Source of the DNA: Rhizophagus clarus
Taxonomy: Eukaryota; Glomeromycota; Glomeromycetes; Glomerales; Glomeraceae
Length of the DNA stretch: 64,000 bases
Assembly: GCA_015698045.1 (NCBI GenBank)
Contig: BLAL01000281.1
Location: 620,001-684,000, forward strand
Direction: 5' to 3'
The notes beneath the pieces are model-generated. The model saw only the letters and a program-made list of their open reading frames with translations, had not been told where the DNA came from and did not search any database. The position numbers were made by a program, and so were the translations under genes. Of this stretch, positions 24,001 through 33,879 are shown piece by piece (within the stretch, counting starts at the first letter, position 1; every line of letters starts with the position of its first letter).

Positions 24001-27000
24001 TTTTAGAGCGGGTTGCTGAAACGAAATCATTAATAGCTGAGCTCAACCTCTTTTTAAGGTAGAGTGTTGTCCTTCTAGGTCCAAAGTAGCATCCTAAGTA
24101 TCTTATTTCGTGCTCTGTGGGTGAGACAAGAACGCGGTCTGTTCCTATCGTGATGGAGATCTGATCTTTTGGTGAGTCGTCATTGATGACCAAAAAGCCC
24201 GTTTTCTTTCCATTAATGAAAATGTCGTTGATAGTATAAAAGGTAGCCGCTAGATCAATCGATCGTTGAAGAGCAGTTAGGCTTGAGTTGGTGAAAACGG
24301 TGTCGTCCATGTATGCCATCACCAGAATGGTGATGGATCTGCTTTGGGTAGTCATGCAATTGAGATCTTGCGGCCAGTCCACTTGTAATGTGTATCCGTT
24401 CGATTCATCTTGTGCTAAAGCAACTAAAAGCGGGTCATAAAAGATTCTCCAGAGCAACGGAGAAATGGCGTCGCCCTGGTCAATGCCGTCGCCAGCTGTA
24501 ATTCTGTTCGTGAGTCCGAATTCGGTGATGATACGCATTGAGCGATGTTTGAATAGATCGATAATCCAGTTAACTATATTAGTAGGTATATCTATTCGCA
24601 GTAGTGCCATTCGAAGGCCGGCGAGCGGGAGTGAGTCATACGCCTTTTTTAAATCTTGTGTAGCAGCGTAGAGCGGTTTCTTATTGGCTTTCGCATCTTC
24701 GATTATATCATTGAAAATCTTAAGTGGTATGGAGGTGTCTTCTCCTTTTAATCCGCAGAAGTTAGGGCTTTTCAGTATCTGGTGTCGTGTAAGTATTTGC
24801 CCTAGCCTGGCTGTGACTAATTTGGTCGCGCATTTCCGGATATTATCCAGTAACGCTATTGGACGAGTATTATTTAAATTATAGTTGAAAGCATCGGGTT
24901 TGGGTATAGGGCAAATCGTTGATGAACGCCATTGTTTGGGAACAATGCCTAGCTTTAGAGATAACGAAACAAAATTAATAATCACTAAATGGATTTCTTC
25001 TGGGAACTTTTTTATAAGATTATAGCTAATTCCCGACGGTCCCGCTGCGGAGGAGGAGTTCACTTCTCTTAATATGGTCAACCATTCGTCCAAAGTGATG
25101 GGTTCGTTCATATCGGCAAAGTGTTGAGTCCAGTGTTGTTTCGGCTGGTAAATGTTCGTCCAAAAATCATCGAGTCTGTCATAAGAAGTGTTGCGTGCTC
25201 GTGTTGTTTCCCCATAGTGTTCTTCTGCTAGTCTATTGATGTTGTCTGGATTGGTTTCCAGGTGAGATTCTCCTTCTATATTGGTGGTAGCAATCCTGTC
25301 GATAGTGATCTTAGATTTATGGCGATCCAACGAATTGTTAATAATTTTGGTTTGATTCGCTTGGAAAGTATCGAATTTCTGTTCAATTCTGGCGTTTATA
25401 CGTTCAGCTTCTCGAAGGCGGCTGTGTGAAGCGTCAATACGACTTCTGTGTTTGACGGCTGAACGTGCCTTTACAATCCAATCAGTGGAGAAAATGTTTT
25501 CTTCTGAAAGGATGTGTGAGTTATCCGTGATGTGACTGTGATAAATTTTAGCTTTGTAGTCGTTGTTGTACTGCGCAATCTTTCGTCTCCACGATTCCTT
25601 GTTTAGCGCTAAGTACTTTATGCGTTTGCCACAGGATAAGTTGGATACGTGGCTGATCAGGGCTCTGACTTTAGCGGTGTGCCGTCTGATCTTGTTTTCT
25701 GTATCGAGATCAGCATCGCATTTATGATAATTACGTTGAGAAGATCGCTTTTTCATAGGGAGACTGATGTTCATGCTGACATGTATGGCGGCAAGAATAT
25801 TATCCCAGAGCGTGTCAATTCTGTCTCGGATAATGAGGTAGTCATGTACAGGTTCCCTGCCAGCGGTCTGATCATCGTTATTTGGCGCATGCAAGACGGC
25901 TAGTTCCTCTATAGTGTCATCAAACTTCCATGCTTGAAATTCGTCAATTAAAGTTCTAGAGAAGTTATCCCATGTATCGCCTGTCAGCTTCGTAGTGTCA
26001 ATATATTTCATGGGATAGTGCTTGTCATCCTCACGAGGAGTTGGCCTCATCCTGGTGTGTTTTCTATTCTGAAGTAAGAAGACAATTCCGTGATGACTAT
26101 TGTGTGATCGCTGTTCGTGATATCTTCGGCCTTCAGATTGTGGTGAGCTGTGACATACACGTCTTGACAATGTGAAATCCAAATATAGTCAATGCGTGAT
26201 TGCGATCTGCGATTAGTGTGGTTATATGTGAACACTTGTTTATTTGGCTCTATTTCTCTTAAGGTATCTTTGAATCCTAGTTGCGTGATATTTCTAAAGA
26301 AATTAGATGGTTTGTGAATGGGACCGTTAGTAGTAGATGAGACTTTATCTAAAGTTTAGTCCAGGATTTCGTTGAAGTCTCCAGCAACGATATGGAGTGT
26401 TCGGTGCCCATTTTGAGTATGAGCATTGTGATCAATGTCTTGTAGTTTATTACCTAAAACTTGTAAGACGTCATCCTTGTCTTGGGGGGCAGCGTAGATT
26501 GCCCAGATCCAGATTTCTCTCTTAGAGAAAAGTAAGGAAATCCTAGTGATATACGGTGAAATTCTGTCTGTTATTCGTATATGTTTCTCCCATTTACTGT
26601 TGATAATGATTGCTGTTCCTGATCCTTTGCTTTTTCTTGAATCTTTCAGTCCAAAGATAATTTTGTAATTGCTTTGTTGTGTTTTTAAGCGTTCATTTAT
26701 AAAATGTCCTTTCTTTTCATCGAGATTCGTATCCGATAGCGTGATGATGTCAATGTCCATAACTTTCATAAGCTGCAATAAAGTTTCCAATTTGTAAAGG
26801 TTGTCTAAGAGATTACATCCATTAATGTTGTGTGTAGCGATTTTAAGTTGTAAATGTAAATTATTATTATCTATTTGATTTCTGCAATTTTCTTCGAAGA
26901 TTAATCTGTTCCTTGCTAAAAAATTATCAATTGCGGTAGCCATTGCAGAGTTGGCATCCAGTTGTTCCGTAATTTCCTGGCGATGAGGATTTGTGTGTTC

Positions 27001-27051
27001 TGAGGGAACGAATGAGGCCTCCAAATCCAAAGGTCCTCCCCCCACGTTCAT
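21062..27051 (-). pseudogene. LINE ORF2: endonuclease, reverse transcriptase, RNase H (broken)
   Basis: Starts ATG at 27051 (MNVGGGPLDLEAS). Apurinic-type endonuclease motifs come first: ATHNINGC, VAGDFNEILD, SRIDYIWIS and SDHTIVI, all within 26870-26060. Reverse transcriptase follows with DLKKAYDSLPL, GIDQGDAISPLLW and the catalytic YMDD (about 24310). RNase H carries its acidic residues in FYTDGSLQ, STRAELVA, IHTDSQCAI and KGHDGNEGNEAADRLA (22650-22200). A zinc-finger-like CTGCNSEKETWTHLMNC closes the conserved part (about 21840), then a Pro-rich tail. Breaks: TAA at 26356, a 1-nt shift near 26060-26090, TGA at 23303, TAA at 22022 and TGA at 21692; the frame is kept across every stop. The product would do target-primed reverse transcription together with ORF1. 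Clade not assigned beyond Tad/I-like. Confidence 0.9.
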
Positions 27052-27096
27052 TGATGCAGTCGTTCCGGAAAATGCAAGAGATCAGTGAGAATGTGC

Positions 27097-29382
27097 TTAG
27101 CACAAACTCACAGATCCTTCCATGATCCCGTCGTTAGATTTGGGGGAAGATTCTGTGCTTGTAGAAGGGGTTGGATAATAAGGTGATCGTGAAGTGCCCA
27201 TTTTTGCAGGCTTTCCGAGGGGAATGCTGTTAGCTTGTGTTCCTTTTGACGGACTCTCCACACCTGTTGGTCTGCGCGTTTGGGCGGTCTTCTTAGCTTT
27301 AATGTTCCTTTTCGGAGGTGTGGGAGAATCTGTTTTGGTCCCTCGTTCTTCATAGGTAATCCTGGCATGTTGAGAATGATCATCCTGCGTGAGTTTGACA
27401 ATGTTTTCTTGTGGTTTGATCTCAGGAAGCCGTTTGGCAATCCTGGCTTTGCGGTCTATCCAGTTTATTGTGTAATTGCAGGGTGAGCCTTTAATGACGT
27501 AATCTCTGAAATGCACAGTTTTGTCGCAGGCATTGAATAAATCTGTCTCGTTCTCAAATTCTATAATGAATTTATCATTGGATTGTCAAAAGATATGCTT
27601 CGGATTTTGAGCCACATAAGCTTCATGAACTATGGTTGGGGCGATGTGCTCGTCGAATCTAACGAATTCGCCTCTAAATTGTTTCCTAGGCGATATGTCT
27701 AAATCTGAACAGTGTGCCAGGGCGAATCGGTAATAGTGATTGTTGATCTCGATAGACCATGTGTGTTTGAGCAGCTTGCAGATGTCCGTGTCTTTGATAG
27801 TTACGAAAACCGTGACTGCTCCTTGGTTGTTTTTAGAAGGCTTGATGCCTGACTTTTTAATAAAGAACCTGCGAGAACCAATGAGTTTCAATACTGCCGA
27901 CTCAAGAGTTTCGCACGATGTGTCCTTAGGTACGTTAATGATCTTAAATTCTTTCGAGGAAATTCTTTGTCCATCGAATAAGAAGTACGTTTTTGGTTTC
28001 AGGCTCATGAAGGGTCAGTCCTTGCATCTATGATTAAAGATGCGTACCATATGGAGCATTCCTTTGTACGTCGTATTTTTGACTATGATTTCCTGATCCT
28101 CTTTGGAAATTTCAGTACCAGCGAACCCTTTAAGGTCCCTCGCTAACATTTCTACATATGCTAGCTTAGCGTCATTATGGAAATAGCAATCTATGTCGTT
28201 CAAACTGATGTACGCATCATAAGTGGTGAAATTGTCTTCGCGTTTTTCATGTATAGATGTGTTATCTTTTGCCTTTTCTTTTTCGTCCGTTTTGATTGTT
28301 GATAACGTCTTTATCGGATTTTTCGGAGGGCGCTTCTGCGTACGCCAGAATCCCTTATCATCTTTGATCGTTTCAAATTCATTTTCGTCTCTGTCTTTGT
28401 CAACGTTATAAACATTAGGTAAAAAAGAGTGAGATGGTGTAAAAAATTTTTCTGGGTTATTAATTAGATCGGGTGCTAGATGGAGATTATCTTGACCCTT
28501 GGTGTCACACGTTATCTTGAGATCATCTAAATGATTGATGCAATTCGGGGAGGCATAATCTCTCATTATATCATGTCGAGGATCTGGTGCAGGTTCGCGC
28601 CACTCTGGTGTTGCGCATTCCTCGTTTGCTTCTGTCATGATAGTATCTTCGGCCAAAGATCGTAGCTCCTGTAAATATGCGTTATGCCTCGCATGTGTGA
28701 CGCTTGTGTATGCATTATCATGGCCGCTATGTTCTAAGTTGCCCTCTAGATTGATGAGATCGTTAACGAAGGTGGGTTTGCTGTCAACAGCGGAAGGTAT
28801 GGCTATAACGTCCTCCATCTTCGTCACTGTATGTGCCCTGAGTGTGGTGTTGTGTGTGTCATTGGAGGTAGCCTCGTTTGTTGTAGCTGATTTCTGACAC
28901 CGTTTCTTCCTTTTATTTATATTATTGGATGGTGCTTGTTGTACAGGAAGAGTGGCCGGCGCCTCGAGTTGTTGTATCTCGATGGCATTTACTGAATTGT
29001 GGTTGTCTTGTCGTTCGATTATGTGTTGCGCCACTATCGCATCCTGTTGTCCGATGTGTGTGTTTTCTTGTGTAACATTTGGCAAAGCATCATTATGAAG
29101 ATCGATAGCATGATTTGTGTGACCATTGGTAATTGTTTTGTTGTGATCGGTAGCGATGAAAGAATTTTTGGCCTCGATGTCCCGTCGTTCTAACAGGCGT
29201 CCAAGCCATAATATCCCTGCTAGGTTTTTGTTGCCCAGGCAGACCGCCGTTTCTACGTCGCTATACAGAATAAAATTTTTTATTTTGTTGATAAAACTGT
29301 TATTATTTGTTGTGTCTTTGTACGCGTCCTTATAGTTGTTCTTGTTCTGTAGGAACGCGGACGTGAAGTCCATGTTGTCCAT
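27097..29382 (-). pseudogene. LINE ORF1 nucleic-acid-binding protein (broken by two TGA codons)
   Basis: One reading frame of 762 codons runs from ATG at 29382 (MDNMDFTSAFLQNKNN) to TAA at 27097, interrupted by TGA at 28015-28017 and 27586-27588 without any frame change. The first part is acidic and low-complexity; the middle (about 27590-28010, YFLFDGQRISSKEFKIINVP...) has the alternating pattern of an RRM-like fold with FFIKKSGI and VTVFVTIKD; the end is basic and Pro/Ser-rich (RGTKTDSPTPPKRNIKAKKT), suited to binding RNA. In LINEs ORF1 coats the transcript and acts with ORF2, which begins 46 bp downstream. The RRM-like assignment is by pattern only. Confidence 0.78.
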
Positions 29383-29558
29383 ATTGTGGGTGTAGAGGTG
29401 TGCTGTCCTTGGTTTGTTCGTATGCCAGGTCGTTTATTGCTATGAAATAAAGTGTAGTTAGTAGGAAAGATATTTATGGTTAGTACTCTTTGTTACCAAA
29501 AAAATTTTAGTCTTGTCGCCGCGTCAGGTTTTGGTTTTGAACGTGACCGGAAAGAGTG

Positions 29559-29572
29559 AGGTTAAAGCCTTC
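29559..29572 (-). repeat. target-site duplication of the LINE, 5' copy
   Basis: AGGTTAAAGCCTTC, identical to 20701-20714, directly 5' of the LINE (minus orientation). Confidence 0.92.
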
Positions 29573-31575
29573 AAGTATATTAATTTATTTAACAAACATT
29601 ATAAATGTTTGATTTTTATATTTTTTTAGGTTCGGAAGCTAAAGTACAGCTCTGGACTTTTTTTTTGTTATTTTTAATTTTTTTTGGGGTCCAGAAGCTG
29701 AAGTACAGCTCCGGATTTTTTTATTGATTTAATTTAACAAATGTTAACTAACGTTCAATTTCTTTTTCTTTTTTTTTAGGTCCAGAACTCCATTTCGAGA
29801 CAGACCACTTTAAGAGTAAAAAAAAAATTCATTTTTTTTTGTATTTTAGCAAAATGTTAGTAATGTTTCGCTTTTTTTCCTTTTTTTTAGGTCTGGAACT
29901 CCATTTCAAGGCGGACCACTATGTAAAAAAAAATGATTTTTTTTTGTATTTTAGCGAAATGTTAGTAACGTTTCATATTTCTTCATTTTTTAGGTCCAGA
30001 ACTCCATTTCGAGGCAGACCACTAAATAAAAAAAAAATGATTTTTTTTTGTATTTTAGCGAAACGTTAGTAACGTTTCACATTTTTTCTTTTTTTTAGGT
30101 CCAAAACTCCATTTCAGGGCAGACCACTTCAAGTAAAAAAAAAAATAAGTTTTTTTTTATATTTTAGCAAAACGTTAGTAATGTTTCGCTTTTTTTCTTT
30201 TTTTTTAGGTTCCAGAACTCCATTTCGAGACAGACCACTTTAAGACTAAAAAAAAAATTCATTTTTTTTTGTATTTTAGTGAAATGTTAGTAACATTTTG
30301 CTTTTCTTCTTTTTTTTAGTTCTGGAACTCCATTCGAGGCGGACCACTTTAAGTAAAAAAAAAATCATTTTTTTTTGTATTTTAGCGAAATGTTAGTAAC
30401 GTTTTGCTTTTATCCTTTTTTTAGGTCTGGAACTCCATTTCGAGGCAGACCATTAAGTAAAAAAACAATTTTTTTTACTTTAATTTCAACAAACGTTAAC
30501 TAACATTCGTTTTCTTTCTTTTTTTAGGTCCAGAACTTCTTTAGAGGCGGACTATATGATATTTTGAAAGTATAATACCTTCAAAAATTAGTTTTTTTAA
30601 ACAAATGTTGCTAATGTTCATTTTTTTTTATTTGTTAAGTCCAGAACTCCTTTAGTGGCAGACTATGATATTTCGAAGGTATAATATCTTCGAAAATTTT
30701 TACTTTTTTTTTTATTTTATTTTAATGAACGTTACTAATGTTTATTTTTTTATTTTTTTAGATCCAGACATTCCATTTCGAAGACTGGACTCTATTCGAA
30801 AGTAAGGCCTTCGATTTATTTTTTTTGTTTTTATTTAACGAATGTTAATGAATGTTTATTAACGTCCATTTTTTCTTTTTTAGATCTAGTAACCATTTTC
30901 GAAGACTATTTTGAAGGTATGACCTTCAAAAAAAAATTTAATTTTTTTATTTAACGAACATTGCTAATGTTCGATGTTTTTTATTTTTTTAGATCTAGAC
31001 GAAGCCCAGATTTCATTCAAAGGTAATTCATCCCTTTCAAATTTCTTTTTACTTCTATTATAACGAATGTTATTAACGTTCAATTTTTTCTTTCTTTTTA
31101 GATCCTGGACGTCGAAATACTGTACATCTCTCGAAGGTACCTTTAATTTTTGGGTTTTTTTATTCAATGAACATTTACTAACGTTCTTTATTTTCTTATT
31201 CTTTCTTTTATAGGTCTGCGGTTGGATTCCTAGAAGAAATTTTGAAGGTAGAACTTCAAAATTTGTTTAATTTCCTTTTTAACGAGACATTTTATTAATG
31301 CTTATTTTTATAGGTCTGGGGTTTCCTGGAACGTTACAAAACTTCAAAGGTGCTCTACGAAGTTCCTTTTACTATTTTTTTGAAATTTCTTAATAAAACA
31401 TTTGCTAACATTTCATTTATTTTGTTTCTTGTAGGTTTACAGCTTCTGGACGAAGATTTTGAAGGTATTTATCTTCGAAATTATTTTATTTTTTTTTATT
31501 TAAATGAAAAGTCAGCTAATATTTCGCTATTCTTTTATTGTAGGTCTACAGTTTTCTTTAGGAGCGATAATATTT
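29573..31575 (+). repeat. intron-like micro-exon array B (plus strand)
   Basis: About 17 units. The clearest eight have AG acceptors near 29779, 29890, 29994, 30099, 30210, 30320, 30424 and 30528, a period of about 104-111 bp. Each has a T-tract+TTTTAG, a short segment such as GTCCAGAACTCCATTTCGAG + GCAGACCACT, an A/T-rich spacer and a near-palindrome of the type AAACGTTAGTAACGTTT just upstream of the next T-tract. Later units (30590-31570) diverge in the short segment (TCTGGACGAAG...) but keep the frame of signals. No long coherent ORF. Confidence 0.75.
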
Positions 31576-31615
31576 TCACATTTTGACGTGTTTTATTGGA
31601 TCGAAAAAGTTAAAA

Positions 31616-31669
31616 GTTGTTTGTTGGAATCGAACCAACTGGAACAATGTCCAAACCATTAACAACAAC
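31616..31669 (-). ncRNA. D-arm-less tRNA-like sequence with Pol III-type terminator
   Basis: On the minus strand GTTGTTG (5') and AAACAAC (3') can pair for six bp; between them lie a hairpin TTGGA-CATTGT-TCCAG and a perfect T-arm GTTGG-TTCGATT-CCAAC that contains an exact B-box (GGTTCGATTCC). TTTT follows immediately (31612-31615). There is no D arm and the total is only 54 nt, so this is not a normal nuclear tRNA; it may be a fragment of a tRNA-derived repeat. Confidence 0.3.
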
Positions 31670-32335
31670 ATAATTTGAACGTCAGTAAAGAAAAGAAAAG
31701 GGGACTTTTTAATTAGTGCATTTAGTTGGCAAATAGGATAGTTTAATATATGTACTTTTAAATTTGTAAATATCTTTAATTAATAAATTAATATTAGTTA
31801 ATATTAAAGTTAAAATACTGCCTAATTGTAAATTTGCATTAGTGTTTTTGAAAAATTTCGCAGGTTTTTTTGTGCTTGCAGATCTGCGCAGAAATCCATG
31901 AAATTTTTCAGTGCTGCGCATCAGCATGTCCTCAGATCTGCGCAGAATTGAATTCTGCAGAATTGTGCAGATCTGCGGACTAAAAATTTTCCCAATGATT
32001 GTAAAATAAATTATTAATACAATGATGTTATCGAATATAGAATATATATTTAAGACTTAAATTCTGGTAAAAATAATTTTGTAGTTTAAAATTAGCGATC
32101 ATTAAAATCATAATTCTGGTAAAATTTTTCTTAATTCTGGACAAAAACATAATGCCGGCCTAAATTTGGTAAAATTGAAAATTTCAGGTCAAAGGTAACA
32201 CTACATTTACACAATGTAACGCCTTTTTATAAAATAAGTAATATGAAACATTTTACTTGAAATATTTTCGTATGGGTGTTATCTCAACGTGAGTTTTAAT
32301 TATATTTTGTTCAATCAGGAGCAGTATTTTTAATA
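31670..32335. other. AT-rich, right end of the possible outer TIR element
   Basis: Contains the CTGCGCAG-rich subterminal region (31870-31980) and then unique sequence. No gene recognised. Confidence 0.4.
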
Positions 32336-33200
32336 ATGTCAAATATTGAAGGTGATGACAGCTCTATACTGATACAGGAATTTAACTTAGAAAGCACTAT
32401 TGAGAACTTAAAAGATGGTAAAGAAGTGTTTAAAGAAGTGTTTTCTGAAAATAAACTGGATATAAATTTTGATGAGTTAGCCTTTAAGTTTAATAATGTA
32501 TTAAATGATATGCTAGCTCATGAAAATGAAGAAGATAGTGAAATAGAATCATATGCGGATGAATATGATCATGATATTGAGATAGAATTGGAGCAAGATA
32601 ATAATGAGAATGATGATGATAATGAGCTTGAAGAAGAAAGTGATGAAATAATACCAGATGAATTTGATATGAGCGAAGGATCTACAGTCGTACCTTCATA
32701 TAGTCACCCCCTATATAAGCACATCATATATATAAGCACATATTTGAGCTTTTTGAATGGTAAAAATTATTAGAAGAATCCTTCCCTATAGTCACAATCA
32801 TAATAGCACCTCTTTATAAGCACATTGTGCTTTAAAAGTCACTATGTGCCCGACTGCGTGACTATAGGGAGGTACCACTGTATTAACAAAAAGTATAATA
32901 TTCAAGTGGCTATTTCCCCTTGTGTGATTATTGACAATATTCAAAGTACGATTAAATGATGTAATGAAACTTACAAACTTAGAAGATTGCGAAATTTACT
33001 TGGAACATGACAAATAGATCATAATGCAGTTCAGCAAGTTGATAGCAATTATTTAAAATTAGGCGTTTGTGATTCACATTTTTTGTATGATCAAAATCAA
33101 ATTTACAATCCTAAAGAAAAAATATTTACTGAATTAACTGATGCACTAGTTCAACATTGAAGATGCATAGGATGTAAAAAATATGTAACTTTTTTTAGCC
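32336..33200 (+). pseudogene. THAP-like transposon ORF, degenerate copy cut by a MITE
   Basis: Starts ATG at 32336; the first ~115 codons are acidic (MSNIEGDDSSILIQEFNLES ... EEESDEIIPDEFDMSEG) and then enter a 196 bp MITE. Beyond it the frame resumes: SPCVIIDNIQSTIK-stop-CNETYKLRRLRNLLGT-stop-QIDHNAV ... LGVCDSHFLYDQ ... LVQH-stop-RCIGCKKYVTFFSQ. This aligns with the copy at 41593-45075 (PCVVIDFVKGKIQRYGEMTKLRQLRNLFGTWQVDREAI ... LRVCDSHFQF ... IQWRRYISCNKYITYFSQ). In the alignment the stops replace CGA (Arg), TGG (Trp) and TGG (Trp). The VCDSHF pattern with upstream Trp is like the second zinc-ligand pair of a THAP finger. Homology ends near 33200, so only the N-terminal third remains. Confidence 0.75.
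32685..32880. mobile_element. 196 bp Tc1/pogo-type MITE, TSD TA
   Basis: Left end CAGTCGTACCTTCATATAGT and right end in reverse complement CAGTGGTACCTCCCTATAGT; TA on both sides (32683-32684 and 32881-32882). It interrupts the THAP-like ORF. Termini resemble those of the MITE at 12636-13085. Confidence 0.82.
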
Positions 33201-33879
33201 AAGACATTATATTTTTAATATAAAATTATATTAAAATTATATTGAAATAATTATGATATTATGAAATCATTTATTATTTTTATAATATACTAAGCATCTA
33301 AGCCTTACTACTGAAGACTCACTCTTTTTATCACTATAAACAGGCAGAAGGATCAGTAATGGCTTTCCCCCTATAGGCACTAACAGACCTCTACCTGTTT
33401 ACAGAGAAGAGGCTTTTTGCAAGATTAAACAGATGTTATATGTACAATATATATGTACATACATACATCTGTAACTTAATATAACTATAATAAAAATTTA
33501 ATTAAGTTAGAAAAAATTTTTATCTTGTGAAAGGAAGCTCCTATTTATATTAAATTATGATCTACATTAATTAATAACAATTAAGTTTAAAAAAAAGCAT
33601 CTAGTTGATCTCTTTTTTTAAACTTTAACGAAACTTTCCTATATTCCTATTTCCATTTTCTTCTCCATTCTCATTCCCATTCCTTCGCTCTTTCCTCTTT
33701 TTTTTGTTCTTTCCTATTTCTCTATTCTCTAGTCGTCTAGCTCTTTTTCTATTTTTCGTTCCTTTCTCACAGTTTTTCCTTTTCTCATAACTTTCTTTTT
33801 CAATTTTCTCACAGTTTTTTTATTCAAATGCACATTTTAATAAGGAAAAATTATTTTGAATTTATTCTTTTTAATGGAA
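33201..33879. other. intergenic, pyrimidine-rich
   Basis: 33620-33840 is strongly T/C-rich on the plus strand (TTCCTATTTC, TCTTTTTC blocks). No gene recognised. Confidence 0.45.

Larger units (their letters stand above)
20715..29558 (-). mobile_element. full-length APE-type LINE with RNase H, poly-A tail and 14 bp TSD
   Basis: The element reads on the minus strand from 29558 to 20715. The 3' end is a run of 32 A (plus-strand T at 20715-20746). Perfect 14 bp duplications flank it. It holds ORF1 (29382-27097) and ORF2 (27051-21062, endonuclease, reverse transcriptase, RNase H, CCHC finger), the organisation of Tad/I-like LINEs. GC content is clearly higher than in the surrounding DNA. It has landed in a repeat array. 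ORFs carry six in-frame stops and one frameshift, so this copy is inactive as written. Confidence 0.93.
13301..31998. mobile_element. possible large outer TIR element holding nested elements
   Basis: TCATTGGGAAAGTT at 13301 is mirrored by AATTTTCCCAATGA ending at 31998, and both subterminal regions (13320-13410 and 31870-31980) are rich in ATCTGC / CTGCGCA / CTGCAGAA motifs. Between them lie a CACTA-like element, a repeat array and a LINE. A target-site duplication is not evident, so these could instead be the ends of two separate small elements of one family. Confidence 0.4.

Noticed and set aside
22047..29193. Plus-strand open frames of 60-97 codons across the LINE
   Set aside because: They are shadows of the minus-strand ORF1 and ORF2, whose domain motifs are clear.
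31616..31669. Functional nuclear tRNA gene
   Set aside because: No D arm, no A-box at the right place and only 54 nt long.
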